From: Flavobacteriaceae bacterium
GTDB taxonomy: Bacteria > Bacteroidota > Bacteroidia > Flavobacteriales > Flavobacteriaceae
Reading direction: 5' to 3'
NCBI GenBank assembly: GCA_026988355.1
Contig: JALSLK010000091.1
Coordinates: forward strand, 1-64,000
DNA length: 64,000 bases
Position numbers and translations under genes: made by a program. Shown piece after piece: positions 46,710-56,532 of the stretch (its first letter is position 1; every line of letters begins with the position of its first letter). The notes beneath the pieces were generated by a model that was given only the letters and a program-made list of their open reading frames with translations, was not told the origin of the DNA and searched no databases.

Positions 46710-46894
46710 GGTTGTTGTTTTAAATATTTGTTGTTAAATAATTTATGGTTGCGAATATACATTTTTTAACATTTTAATACAATAAATTCTTTAAAATAAT
46801 AATAATCCCATATAAATTAGTTAATTTAATTAACCAATTCTCATAAAAACATTCAAAATAATACGATTCTAAAATCAGATTTTAGAGTAGGTAA

Positions 46895-47737
46895 TTAATC
46901 AAAATCTTTATTTACATTTACTTTTGCCATTTGTACATTTAGACAGTTATCATTTGCGTCTACTACAAAAGCGACAATGCGTATATTTGAAATACTTTGA
47001 ATTGTATTTGGTAAATTTATTGCCATGAAATTTTTTGTATATCTATGATTATCTTCTATTTGATTTGGCAATGCATCTCCTAATGTGCTCGTAAATGAGT
47101 AACGCAATACATCATTATGTTCGTAATCTTCAATAATTGCTGGTCGATCGGATAATGATGCATTATGCTGTGCGTAGATCAAACCATCTTCTACTAAATA
47201 AACCACTAATTTATAATTGTTAACAGTTGTTAATTCTTCTACAAAACCTACTCTTACAGTTACATCAATTGTATTATTTGTTAATGTGGAATTAATTGCC
47301 AATCCAACTGGTGCATATTTATTTAATAACAACTCTAAATCTCTTATTTTATAATCGTCTGACCATATTGCCTCGTTTCTATTTAAGGTAACTCTTGGAA
47401 ATCCTAAATCTGGATTAAATTCTGTCACCAATGTTTCTGAATACTCATTTTGCATTTCTTCTGGACTTGATAGTGATTTAAAATGAAGTGCAATCGGTAT
47501 AAATCTATCATTTCCTTCTACAGTACCATTACCATGTACTGCATTATGTATTGCAAATCCTGCTCCCGTACAATACACACACCATGTTCCTGTATAGTCT
47601 TCGATTAATAGCTTTTGCGTAAATTCTGATTGTTCTACTAATATTGTTTCTGGCACATCTTCACTTTTATAACAAGATATAAAAACTTGTGAAAGGGCTA
47701 TCATCGTAAAAATTATTTTTATCGAAACTTGTTTCAT
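46895..47737 (-). CDS. Omp28-related outer-membrane lipoprotein
   Basis: A 280-aa lipoprotein (MKQVSIKIIFTMIALSQVFI then SC) with an Omp28 domain that begins KLLIEDYTGTWCVYCTGAGF. It has CVYC where its neighbour has CGPC, so the thioredoxin-type pair is kept. Then FPRVTLNRN, VYLVEDGLIYAQHNASLSD and a C-terminal strand region. No T9SS tail. ATG 47737 begins the lipoprotein signal; an ATG 10 codons upstream only adds polar residues. Divergent from the TlpA gene (111 bp between starts). Confidence 0.85.
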   Translation of the reverse strand: MKQVSIKIIFTMIALSQVFISCYKSEDVPETILVEQSEFTQKLLIEDYTGTWCVYCTGAGFAIHNAVHGNGTVEGNDRFIPIALHFKSLSSPEEMQNEYSETLVTEFNPDLGFPRVTLNRNEAIWSDDYKIRDLELLLNKYAPVGLAINSTLTNNTIDVTVRVGFVEELTTVNNYKLVVYLVEDGLIYAQHNASLSDRPAIIEDYEHNDVLRYSFTSTLGDALPNQIEDNHRYTKNFMAINLPNTIQSISNIRIVAFVVDANDNCLNVQMAKVNVNKDFD

Positions 47738-47848
47738 TCTTGGTATGCTTTTTGAATTATTCCTCACAAATATAATACGTTCATAGATATTTATTAAGTA
47801 TTATTTCATAATATTGACAACTCTTACAAATTAAAAACCTTTTTTATC

Positions 47849-48331
47849 ATGAAAAAACCAATTCTATTTTTTTTATTTACATTTTCTTTTTCGCTTTTTT
47901 ATGCGCAAAAATCTTTCCCTAACATTAGCTTAAAAAATACTTCTGGAGAAAATGTAAACATCATTGAAAAAAGTAAAGACAAATTAATTGTTGTTAGTTT
48001 TTGGGCTACTTGGTGTGGTCCTTGTATTCAAGAATTAGAAGCTATTAGTGAGGATTATGAGGATTTACAAGACGAAATGAATTTTGAATTAATTGCAATT
48101 TCTATCGACAACTCTCGCTCTGTCTCTAGGGTTAAGCCAATGGTTAATGGCAAAGATTGGAATTATGAAATCTTATTAGATACAAATCAAGAGTTAAAAA
48201 TGGCTTTGAATTTTTCTGCTCCTCCATATTTATTAATTGTTAAAAATGGCAAAATTTTATATACACACTCTGGCTACACTCCTGGAAGCGAAGATGAAGT
48301 TTATGAAAAATTTAAAGCATTTTCTAAATAA
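47849..48331 (+). CDS. TlpA/ResA-family periplasmic thioredoxin
   Basis: A 160-aa exported thioredoxin-fold protein. Signal peptide MKKPILFFLFTFSFSLFYAQ, then SFWATWCGPCIQELEAISED with the classical WCGPC active site, and the cis-proline SAPPYLLIVKNG. It probably reduces disulfides of exported proteins. It lies between two Omp28 genes and a DUF6029 barrel gene, so CxxC-bearing Omp28 proteins are plausible partners. Divergent from the Omp28 lipoprotein. Confidence 0.93.
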   Translation: MKKPILFFLFTFSFSLFYAQKSFPNISLKNTSGENVNIIEKSKDKLIVVSFWATWCGPCIQELEAISEDYEDLQDEMNFELIAISIDNSRSVSRVKPMVNGKDWNYEILLDTNQELKMALNFSAPPYLLIVKNGKILYTHSGYTPGSEDEVYEKFKAFSK

Positions 48332-48508
48332 CTATATCGCATATTAAAATATTAATCCGCTAATACTCTTTCGATTATCTTTTCCTGCTTTTTTTACATT
48401 TAATTTTCAAACTTCATTTTTTTTATATTGAAATGACTTCTTAATTGGTGTTTTTGATTTTTCGTAACGAAAGTCTATAAATATTTCGGGTTAAAAAAAT
48501 TGTTTTTC

Positions 48509-48516
48509 TATATTTG
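48509..48516 (+). promoter_or_regulatory. candidate -7 box TATATTTG before the DUF6029 gene
   Basis: TATATTTG fits TANNTTTG and lies 18 bp upstream of ATG 48534. No TTG is found at the right upstream distance. The 202-bp spacer before it is otherwise unremarkable AT-rich DNA. Confidence 0.35.
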
Positions 48517-48533
48517 TTCAAATTATTTTTATA

Positions 48534-50234
48534 ATGAAAAACTTAGTATTTGCTAGTCTTGTAATTTTATCTTCTATAACTTACAGCCAAAAAAAAGGAA
48601 ACTTCACTATTAGTTTCGAATCTAATTCGCAATATAACTTATTTGATAAAGAGGAAGTTTCTATAAAAAATGAAAACTTTAGATCTAATAATTATTTGAA
48701 TCTAAACTATACTATTAGTGATTTTTCATTTGGTATTCAATTAGAAAGTTATGCTCCAAATGCTATTCTTAACTTTTCGCCTTCTTTTAATAAACAAATT
48801 GGTTTAGGTACTGCTTTTGTTAAATTTAAAAATAAAAAATTGGATGTAACTCTTGGGCATTTCTACGAACAGTTTGGCAGCGGTTTAACACTTCGTTCTT
48901 GGGAAGATAGACAACTTGGAATTAACAATGCTTTACTAGGTGCTAATATTAAATTTTTACCGAACCCATATCTTGAATTTACTGGCTTTGTTGCAAGACA
49001 GCGCAAAGGCTTTGAAATTGCAAAAAGTAATCTCATTGGCTTTAATACTGAAATTAATTTGGGTTCGTTTCTAAAATCGGATAAAACTGGTGTAAATTTA
49101 GGTCTAAGTTATGTTGGAAAAGATGAAGATTACACAAGTAATACTCCTGGTTTTATAGGTGCTTATTTTCCTAATTATGTGTATACAACCTCCACTCGTT
49201 TAGATATAAATCACAATAATTTTTATATTAATTCTGAATATGTATACAAAAGTAACGATGTACGAATTAAAGCAAACAATGATGGTGTTAACGAGACGAA
49301 AGTGTCGGATGGTAATGCTATTTTATTAACGCTTGGTTACTCTCAAAAAGGATTAGGAATTAGCTCTACTTTTAGGCGTTTGGAGAATATGAATTTTTAT
49401 AGCGAACGTGAAGCCGCTGGCAATCCTTTTAATGAACAAATTGTGAATTATTTGCCTAATTTAACCAAACAACACGATTATTCTCTTACAAATATTTATG
49501 TGTATCAAGCGCAATCTGGAACTGATTTTTCTAGAGGTGATTTTAGAAACGGTGTTTTAAATGGTTTTGTTAGAGATGGCGAAATTGGGAATCAAATTGA
49601 TGTGTACTACAAAATAAAGAGAAGTTCTTTGTTAGGCGGAAAATACGGTACCAAACTAGCCTTGAATTTTTCGTATTGGGCTGGACTTAAAACCAACATT
49701 ATTACTACAAATATTGATGGCGTTTATGATATAAATTATACTACGGATTTTTTAAATTTTAAAAATAAGTATTATCGAGATATTAATCTTGAAGTACGAA
49801 AAAAATGGTCAAAAAAATGGGCTTCTATCTTTTCGTATGTCAATTTATTTTATGATAAAGAAATTTTAGAAAGCAAAGAGGATAAGGTTCATGCCAATAT
49901 TGCTGTAATTGAATCTACTTATAAAATAGGTAAGGGAAAAGCTATTCGTGCCGAAATTCAACACCTTTGGACGAAAGATGATCAAAAAAATTGGGCAGCT
50001 GGCACTGCTGAATTTAATGCTTCAACTAAACTTTCTTTTTTCGCTACCGATATGTATAATTATGGCGATGAGCAAAAACATTATTACAATGCTGGTACAA
50101 GTTACACAAAAGGCAAAAGCAGATTTGCCTTAAGTTACGGTAAACAAAGAGGTGGTTTGTTATGTGTTGGTGGTGTTTGTAGAGAGGTTAGTGCTTCTAC
50201 TGGTTTTAATTTTAATTTTATTACTTCGTTTTAA
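48534..50234 (+). CDS. DUF6029 outer-membrane beta-barrel protein
   Basis: A 566-aa exported protein with signal peptide MKNLVFASLVILSSITYSQ and then alternating strands over the whole length (for example FGIQLESYAPNAILNFSPSF, LDVTLGHFYEQFGSGLTLRS, KLALNFSYWAGLK), ending in an aromatic strand TGFNFNFITSF typical of outer-membrane barrels. It matches DUF6029, which occurs beside TlpA and Omp28 genes in Flavobacteriia. CVGGVC near the end adds another Cys pair. Function unknown; the context suggests a channel or receptor for Omp28 proteins. Confidence 0.83.
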   Translation: MKNLVFASLVILSSITYSQKKGNFTISFESNSQYNLFDKEEVSIKNENFRSNNYLNLNYTISDFSFGIQLESYAPNAILNFSPSFNKQIGLGTAFVKFKNKKLDVTLGHFYEQFGSGLTLRSWEDRQLGINNALLGANIKFLPNPYLEFTGFVARQRKGFEIAKSNLIGFNTEINLGSFLKSDKTGVNLGLSYVGKDEDYTSNTPGFIGAYFPNYVYTTSTRLDINHNNFYINSEYVYKSNDVRIKANNDGVNETKVSDGNAILLTLGYSQKGLGISSTFRRLENMNFYSEREAAGNPFNEQIVNYLPNLTKQHDYSLTNIYVYQAQSGTDFSRGDFRNGVLNGFVRDGEIGNQIDVYYKIKRSSLLGGKYGTKLALNFSYWAGLKTNIITTNIDGVYDINYTTDFLNFKNKYYRDINLEVRKKWSKKWASIFSYVNLFYDKEILESKEDKVHANIAVIESTYKIGKGKAIRAEIQHLWTKDDQKNWAAGTAEFNASTKLSFFATDMYNYGDEQKHYYNAGTSYTKGKSRFALSYGKQRGGLLCVGGVCREVSASTGFNFNFITSF

Positions 50235-50245
50235 AACGTATCTAA

Positions 50246-52216
50246 TTATTTTGCTTCTTTTAGCCTGTAATTATCGTATTTCACGATAAAAACACCATCA
50301 TTATAATATCCTCCTAACGGATTTATTATGTAACTAAATTTACTTTCTAATCGTTTTGATTTTCCTTCTTGAAACGCTTTTGATATATCGTAATTATTTG
50401 CTAAACGTAATAATGCATCGTAGGTTGTATCATATCCTTTATACGAAAAATCACTTGGTAATGCCCCATATTTAGTTTTGTAAATTTCTTGGAATTTTGA
50501 TATTTCTTCCGACTCCTCATCTATCAAATTTGTGGATGGATAATGAAATGTTAATCGATTTAAAAAGTGTGTTTTTATTTTATCGATATTTTTTGGTTTC
50601 TTTAATCCAAATAATGTTATTTTATATTCTTTTTCATATACTCCTAAATTATCGACTGCTACGGAAGATGTCGCTTCTGAATCTGATACTAAAATTACCC
50701 AATTCTCTTTTTTATTTTTAATATTTTTTGCAAATAATTCTCTCTTTATATATCCGTCTTTCATATAAAGTACTGGTATTTTTATCGCTGTATTGTTATT
50801 TTGCAAATACGATTTAACCTTTATTATATTCGCATTATCTTTCGTTTTTTTATCTGTTATTATCATCAAATTTTGATTGGTATATCGTTCCTTAATATAC
50901 GACAGCATCTTATTTGCCATTTGTGTTTTTGTTGCATTATTTTGAATGGCACTTTTTACTGCTATTGTTCCATGATCCTTTTTAGACAAAGGCGATATTA
51001 AGGGCACATTTTTATCTCTTAATTTTGTTGCTACTTCTTTAAATTTACTATAAAATAATGGTCCTATTATTACATCAGTTTTTGAAAAATCATACGAGTT
51101 TAATATGGTAGCGACTTGTGCCGAATTATTCTTAGTATCAAACACCTTTACATTTACGGATAATCCTTTTTCTTTTAATTTTTCTAATGCTATCATAGCT
51201 CCTAAATAAAAATCTGTTACTCTGTTTAACAGTTTGCTTTTTGCAAATGTTTTGGAATTGTCGTCTGCTTTAAATGGCAGCATAATAACTACATTTAATT
51301 CTTTTCCTTGTATGTCTCCTTCATACATTAAGTTTTCTTCTTCTTTTTTTACAGGAATCTTAATTTCCATACCTACTTTTAATCCATTTTTTAACTCTGG
51401 ATTTAAGCGAATTAATTCTTCTTCGGAAACGCCATAAGTTTGTTTTAATCTATAAAAACCTTCTTTTGCTACTACTTTATGAATTTTATACGTTGGTTCT
51501 ATAGATTCATTTACAATTACGACTTCGGTGTTTCTTGGTATTAATATAAAATCTTCTACTTTTAAACCGTGTTCTAATTGCGGATTTAGATGAATTATCT
51601 GTTGCTTTGTTACATTGTACTTTCTTGTTAGCGAATAAAATGTATCGTATTGTTTTACAGTATATCCTACATATTTTTTAGTATCATATTCTGGTTCTTT
51701 CGGAATGACAACTACTGGTTTTGTATCTTGTAATTTGGTAGGGAATTTTAATACTTGTCCTACGGACAATACACTTTTTCTTCTAAGTTTATTTAATTTT
51801 CTTGCTTTTCGCTTAGAAATTTTGTATTTCTTACATAAGGAATACACTGTTTCTTGCGGTCTAACTGTATGATATAAAATACCATTTTTTATTGAATCCC
51901 TCTCTAACTTTACCTTTTTTACTAATTCTATTTTTTTAGGAGCTTCTTGTTCTTTTATTGTTTCTGATTTTCGTACTTCGGATGTCTTTTTTTTGTATTT
52001 TACATTTGGTATTATTAGTACTTCATCGATGTTTATTCCGTCTTTTGCATCTGGATTTAGTTTTAATAAATCGTATGGTGTTATTCCTAATTTTCTTGAT
52101 ATACTGCTTATTGTTTCGTTATCGACAACTCGGTACGTAGTATACTTTTTTTCTTGTGAAAAAGTTGCTATCGCTATAAAAAATGATAGTATTAAAAGTC
52201 CAATTTGTTTTTTCAT
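50246..52216 (-). CDS. LysM-PBP1 periplasmic protein
   Basis: A 656-aa exported protein. Signal peptide MKKQIGLLILSFFIAIATFS; four LysM peptidoglycan-binding repeats (about 22-300, each like YRVVDNETISSISRKLGITP or YTVKQYDTFYSLTRKYNVT); then a type 1 periplasmic-binding fold (LNVVIMLPFKADDN, DVIIGPLFYSKFKEVATKL, SDFSYKGYDTTYDAL). This fusion recurs in Bacteroidota beside guaA. It may sense or hold envelope components; no enzyme motif is visible. ATG 52216 starts the signal peptide; an ATG at 52228 would overlap the guaA end by 10 bases. Confidence 0.85.
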   Translation of the reverse strand: MKKQIGLLILSFFIAIATFSQEKKYTTYRVVDNETISSISRKLGITPYDLLKLNPDAKDGINIDEVLIIPNVKYKKKTSEVRKSETIKEQEAPKKIELVKKVKLERDSIKNGILYHTVRPQETVYSLCKKYKISKRKARKLNKLRRKSVLSVGQVLKFPTKLQDTKPVVVIPKEPEYDTKKYVGYTVKQYDTFYSLTRKYNVTKQQIIHLNPQLEHGLKVEDFILIPRNTEVVIVNESIEPTYKIHKVVAKEGFYRLKQTYGVSEEELIRLNPELKNGLKVGMEIKIPVKKEEENLMYEGDIQGKELNVVIMLPFKADDNSKTFAKSKLLNRVTDFYLGAMIALEKLKEKGLSVNVKVFDTKNNSAQVATILNSYDFSKTDVIIGPLFYSKFKEVATKLRDKNVPLISPLSKKDHGTIAVKSAIQNNATKTQMANKMLSYIKERYTNQNLMIITDKKTKDNANIIKVKSYLQNNNTAIKIPVLYMKDGYIKRELFAKNIKNKKENWVILVSDSEATSSVAVDNLGVYEKEYKITLFGLKKPKNIDKIKTHFLNRLTFHYPSTNLIDEESEEISKFQEIYKTKYGALPSDFSYKGYDTTYDALLRLANNYDISKAFQEGKSKRLESKFSYIINPLGGYYNDGVFIVKYDNYRLKEAK

Positions 52217-52218
52217 TA

Positions 52219-53751
52219 TTATTCCCATTCTATTGTTGCTGGTGGTTTTGAGCTTATATCGTATACTACTCTGTTTACACCTTTTACATTATTTATTATT
52301 TTATTTGATATTTCTTGTAAAAACTTATATGGCAAATCTACCCAATCTGCTGTCATTCCATCTGTAGACGAAACTGCTCGCAAAGCTACAACTTTTTCAT
52401 AAGTTCTTTCGTCTCCCATTACTCCTACCGAATTTATTGGCAACAATATGGCTCCTGCCTGCCAGACTTTATCATATAAGTTCCATCTTCTCAATCCATT
52501 TATAAAAATGGCATCTACTTCTTGTAACATTTTTACTTTCTCTTTTGTGATATCTCCCAAAATCCGAATTGCTAATCCTGGTCCTGGAAATGGATGTCTT
52601 CCTAATAACACTTTATCTATTCCTAATGTTTTTCCTACTCTTCTCACTTCATCTTTAAATATCATTCGTAATGGTTCTACAATTTTTAACTTCATATAAT
52701 CTGGTAATCCTCCTACATTGTGGTGTGATTTTATAGTTGCTGATGGACCTCCTGATATAGACACAGATTCTATCACATCTGGATATATTGTTCCTTGTGC
52801 TAGATATTTTACACTTGTAATTTGCTTTGCTTCATCATCAAAAACATCTACAAACACTTTCCCTATTGCTTTTCTTTTCTTTTCTGGATCACTTATTCCT
52901 TTTAATTCTTTCAAAAAACGTGCCGAAGCATCTACTCCTTTAACGTTTAATCCCATATTTTGGTATTGTTCTAGTACCGAAATATACTCCTCTTTACGCA
53001 ACAAACCGTTATCTACAAAGATACAATATAAATTTTGTCCTATTGCTTTATCTAGTATTACTGCTGCTACAGTAGAGTCTACTCCGCCTGACAATCCCAA
53101 TACTACTTTTTCGTTTCCTATTTGCTCTTGTATTTTTTTTACGGTCGTTTCTACAAATGCATCTGGTGTCCAATTTTGTTCTATCTCTGCTATTTGCACT
53201 AAAAAGTTCTTTAACAATTGCTTTCCTTCTGTCGTATGATATACTTCTGGATGAAACTGTATGGCATAAGTTTCTTCTTCTTTTATTTTAAATGCTGCAT
53301 TTTCTACATCGTGTGTACTTGCTATTTTTATTGCATTTTTTGGTAAAGTTATTATGGTATCGCTATGACTCATCCATACTTGACTATTTACTTCTATTTT
53401 TTGGAATAATAAATTTTCTGTTTTTATATAGGATAAATTTGCTCTTCCATATTCTCTTGTATTACTTTCTCCTACTCTTCCTCCAAAAAAATGTGCTAAA
53501 TATTGTGCTCCATAACAGATTGCTAATAGTGGTTTTTTTCCTTTTATTTCTGACAATTCTGGGTGTAATACTGCTTCTCCTTGAACTGAACTTGGACTTC
53601 CTGAAAGGATAACGGCTTTGTAATTATTTACATCGTAATTTTTACTATTATACGGAAATATTTCTGAGTATATATTGAGTTCTCTAACTCTCCGTGCTAT
53701 TAGTTGTGTAAACTGTGATCCAAAATCTAAAATTAGTACCTTTTGTTGCAT
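52219..53751 (-). CDS. guaA: GMP synthase (glutamine-hydrolysing)
   Basis: Converts XMP to GMP, 510 aa, normal length. An N-terminal class I amidotransferase ([13 protein letters not shown] with C79) is followed by an ATP-pyrophosphatase domain ([12 protein letters not shown]) and the C-terminal GMP synthase dimerisation domain ending [12 protein letters not shown] 53751 ([13 protein letters not shown]) is preferred over TTG two codons upstream. The gene reads into the LysM-PBP1 gene with almost no spacer, so they are co-transcribed. Confidence 0.98.
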   Translation of the reverse strand: MQQKVLILDFGSQFTQLIARRVRELNIYSEIFPYNSKNYDVNNYKAVILSGSPSSVQGEAVLHPELSEIKGKKPLLAICYGAQYLAHFFGGRVGESNTREYGRANLSYIKTENLLFQKIEVNSQVWMSHSDTIITLPKNAIKIASTHDVENAAFKIKEEETYAIQFHPEVYHTTEGKQLLKNFLVQIAEIEQNWTPDAFVETTVKKIQEQIGNEKVVLGLSGGVDSTVAAVILDKAIGQNLYCIFVDNGLLRKEEYISVLEQYQNMGLNVKGVDASARFLKELKGISDPEKKRKAIGKVFVDVFDDEAKQITSVKYLAQGTIYPDVIESVSISGGPSATIKSHHNVGGLPDYMKLKIVEPLRMIFKDEVRRVGKTLGIDKVLLGRHPFPGPGLAIRILGDITKEKVKMLQEVDAIFINGLRRWNLYDKVWQAGAILLPINSVGVMGDERTYEKVVALRAVSSTDGMTADWVDLPYKFLQEISNKIINNVKGVNRVVYDISSKPPATIEWE

Positions 53752-53865
53752 TTGCAAAAGTATGAAGATTCAAGAAAAAAAAATCAGGAATAAAGACTTA
53801 TTTTAAATAAAATATTCTCAATAATAAATTTGATTTTATTGTTGCTTATCCAGAAAAATGTTGTT

Positions 53866-54150
53866 TTATACAATCTCAGCAGTAAGTCCCAGTTCTAACA
53901 ATCTAGAGCATTTTGATTCTAGTTCATTATATTCTCCTGTTTTTACTGCACATTTTCCTTTATAATGGACTAGCATGGTACATTGCTCTGCTTGCAGTAA
54001 CGTATGATTACAAACATCTATTAATGAGTCTATTACAAAATCGAATGTATTAAAATCATCATCAAATAAAATGATTTCATGTTGAGACACTTCTTTTTCG
54101 AGTATCTCAAAATCTTCTTGTTTTTTTTGTTTTGTCCCCATTTTAATCAT
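53866..54150 (-). CDS. clpS: ClpS adaptor of the ClpAP protease
   Basis: A 94-aa adaptor that delivers N-degron substrates to ClpA-type unfoldases. HEIILFDDDFNTFDFVIDSLIDV has the ClpS core (DDD followed by the FxxVxxxL helix), and HYKGKCAVKTGEYNELESKCSRLLELGLTAEI closes it. ATG 54150 or 54141 (MGTKQKKQ) both fit. Gene stands between guaA and prmA. Confidence 0.93.
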   Translation of the reverse strand: MIKMGTKQKKQEDFEILEKEVSQHEIILFDDDFNTFDFVIDSLIDVCNHTLLQAEQCTMLVHYKGKCAVKTGEYNELESKCSRLLELGLTAEIV

Positions 54151-54269
54151 TGTTAGTAACGTAAATGTATAAATTATTTACGGAAAATGCAAATTTTATA
54201 CCAAATTCACGATTAAAATAATTTATTTTCGGCAAATTTAATTAAATATCCGAATTTTTACCAAATTTT

Positions 54270-55094
54270 TTATTGATATTTTACTGCAACCCAATTTTCC
54301 ATTTCTTCGATAGTTTGTATTTTTAAATTAAATTTAGATACTTCTTTATCTATTATTGGTATATCTTCGGTATAAAAACCACTTAAGAGTACTATTCCGT
54401 TTTCGTTTAATACATTTGTATACGTCTGGATATCATTTAATAGAATATTTCGATTGATATTTGCTATTATTATATCGTATTTTTTATTTACTAATAAAGA
54501 TGCTTCTCCTTCGTATACTGTTATTTTCTCACAATTATTTCTTTCTATATTTTCTATAGAATTTAGATAACACCAATTATCTATATCGATTGCTTCCACT
54601 TGTTTTGCTCCTAACTTTTCTGCCATTATTGCTAAAACTCCTGTTCCGCAACCCATATCTAATACCGTTTTATTTTTAACATCTATTTGCAACAAATGTT
54701 TTACCATCATGTGTGTTGTTTGATGGTGTCCTGTTCCAAAACTCATTTTTGGCTCTATTATTATATCGTACTTTAAGTCTGTTTTTTTATGAAATGGCGC
54801 TCGTATTCTTACTAAATCATCTATTTCTATTGGATTAAAATTTTTCTCCCATTCGGCATTCCAATTTACTTGTGTTATTTCTTCTTTGGTATATGTTATC
54901 TTAAATTCTTTATTTGTTAATATAAATATATCGTCTAAAATACCTTCTCTATATTCTTCTTTTTGTATGTACGCTATAACTCCTTGTTCATTTTCTACAA
55001 AACTTTCAAATCCTGCTTGTCCTAGCTCTGCTATTACTATTTCTGTTGCTGGTTCTCTTGGTGTTATTTGGAAGGTATAACTTATGTAAATCAT
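54270..55094 (-). CDS. prmA: Ribosomal protein L11 methyltransferase
   Basis: SAM-dependent trimethylation of L11, 274 aa. N-terminal substrate-binding domain (YTFQITPREPATEIVIAELG), then the methyltransferase core with MSFGTGHHQTTHMM, VLDMGCGTGVLAIMAEKLGA and DIIIANINRNILL. ATG 55094 (MIYISYTF) is chosen; the frame continues 17 codons upstream with a Lys/Arg/Asn-rich stretch not found in PrmA. It lies 88 bp after tpiA; together with clpS and tpiA it forms a common flavobacterial group. Confidence 0.96.
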   Translation of the reverse strand: MIYISYTFQITPREPATEIVIAELGQAGFESFVENEQGVIAYIQKEEYREGILDDIFILTNKEFKITYTKEEITQVNWNAEWEKNFNPIEIDDLVRIRAPFHKKTDLKYDIIIEPKMSFGTGHHQTTHMMVKHLLQIDVKNKTVLDMGCGTGVLAIMAEKLGAKQVEAIDIDNWCYLNSIENIERNNCEKITVYEGEASLLVNKKYDIIIANINRNILLNDIQTYTNVLNENGIVLLSGFYTEDIPIIDKEVSKFNLKIQTIEEMENWVAVKYQ

Positions 55095-55182
55095 TTTATT
55101 ATTTGGTTGTTTTATTATAAACTTGTTCGTTCTTTTTTTACGCAAAGGTTTTGTAAAGTGGTATTTTAAAAATTTAACTGGT

Positions 55183-55947
55183 TTACTTCATCGCTCTAAT
55201 AATTTCTGCAAACATATCGGCTTTAAGTGCTGCTCCTCCTATTAATCCTCCATCTACATCTGGTTTTCCAAATATTTCTTGTGCGTTGGCTGGTTTTACA
55301 CTTCCTCCGTATAGTATACTTACATTTTCTGCGACATTGTTATGGTAATTTTCTTTTACTAAATTTCGTATAAACGCATGCATTTCTTGTGCTTGTTCTG
55401 GTGTTGCTGTTTTTCCTGTTCCTATTGCCCAAACTGGTTCGTAGGCTAATACAATTTTGCTCCAATCACTTTCTTTTAAATGGAATAAAGCATTTTTTAT
55501 TTGACTTTCTACTATCTTAAAATGATTTTCGGATTCTCTATCTTCTAATTTTTCTCCAAAGCAAAATATTATTTCTATTTCGTTTGCTATTGCTGCATCT
55601 ACTTTTTGTTTTAACAGCACATCGTCTTCTTTAAAATATTCTCTTCTTTCGGAATGTCCTAATAAGGTTATATTTACATTTATTCCCTTTAAAATACCTG
55701 CCGATACTTCGCCTGTATATGCTCCTTTTTCTGCAAAATGCATGTTTTGTGATGCATATTCTATTTTCTTATCATTTCCTTGATTTTCTACTACCGCTGC
55801 TAAATTGACACTTACTGGCGCTACAATGATTCTATTATTTCCTATTTTTATATCTTTTATTTCTTTTGATATTTCTGAAACTAATTGTATGGATTCTGTT
55901 CTGTTTAGGTTCATTTTCCAATTTCCTGCTACTATTTTTTTTCTCAT
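55183..55947 (-). CDS. tpiA: Triosephosphate isomerase
   Basis: Interconverts DHAP and glyceraldehyde 3-phosphate in glycolysis. The 254-aa TIM barrel has the N-terminal NWKMN, catalytic His in LGHSERRE, catalytic Glu in AYEPVWAIGTG and the phosphate loop YGGSVKPANA and GGLIGGAAL. Located 61 bp after a TlpA-like lipoprotein gene. Confidence 0.99.
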   Translation of the reverse strand: MRKKIVAGNWKMNLNRTESIQLVSEISKEIKDIKIGNNRIIVAPVSVNLAAVVENQGNDKKIEYASQNMHFAEKGAYTGEVSAGILKGINVNITLLGHSERREYFKEDDVLLKQKVDAAIANEIEIIFCFGEKLEDRESENHFKIVESQIKNALFHLKESDWSKIVLAYEPVWAIGTGKTATPEQAQEMHAFIRNLVKENYHNNVAENVSILYGGSVKPANAQEIFGKPDVDGGLIGGAALKADMFAEIIRAMK

Positions 55948-56008
55948 GTCTGTTTAACCTTCCTAGAGAGAAGGAATTTTATTAATTAGTAAACTTCTTT
56001 TTTCTAAT

Positions 56009-56509
56009 TTATTTATCTTCGTTTATTGTTTTTTGTATCGTTTTATCCGATATTTTTGTGGCTTTATACATTTTTATTGTACCATTTTTCCCTACGATTA
56101 TATACCTTGGTATCCAATCCAAATTGATAGATTCGCAGAATTTACTTTGCTTCCATTTTTTGGTAAATAAATAATGTTGTCCTACGAGTTGGTGTTTTTT
56201 TATTCCATCTTTCCATGCTTCTTTTGTTTTATCTAGGGATAATAACACATATTCTAACTCTTTTTCTTTGGCTTGTAACTTTTTTAATTCTGGTATTCCT
56301 GCTACACAATCGCTACACCATGATGCCCAAATATCTATAAATATGGTTTTTCCTTTATTTTTTTCTAGGATCTCTTTAAATTGTATTTGACTTTCATCTG
56401 TTTGTGTAAAAATTTCCTCTAATGCTATTTCATCAAAGGTTGTTTTTTGCCCTTCACAACTTAATAAAAAATGCAATGTTGTTATAAATAATATTGTTCT
56501 TAGTTTCAT
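56009..56509 (-). CDS. TlpA-like thioredoxin lipoprotein with WCSDC site
   Basis: A 166-aa lipoprotein (MKLRTILFITTLHFLLSC) with a thioredoxin fold: FIDIWASWCSDCVAGIPELKK has the redox pair spaced as CxxC, but with Ser-Asp between the cysteines instead of Gly-Pro; WIPRYIIVGKNGTI supplies the cis-Pro. This variant changes redox potential relative to classical WCGPC, as known for DsbA/TlpA relatives. It lies 23 bp after a DUF4139 gene. Probable periplasmic thiol-disulfide enzyme. Confidence 0.87.
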   Translation of the reverse strand: MKLRTILFITTLHFLLSCEGQKTTFDEIALEEIFTQTDESQIQFKEILEKNKGKTIFIDIWASWCSDCVAGIPELKKLQAKEKELEYVLLSLDKTKEAWKDGIKKHQLVGQHYLFTKKWKQSKFCESINLDWIPRYIIVGKNGTIKMYKATKISDKTIQKTINEDK

Positions 56510-56532
56510 TATTTTTGCTTTTTAAGTAATTT

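Noticed and set aside
52718-53239. 173-codon open frame opposite guaA
   Set aside because: It is the antisense of a strongly conserved gene and has low-complexity Ser/Phe/Ile content; a shadow frame.
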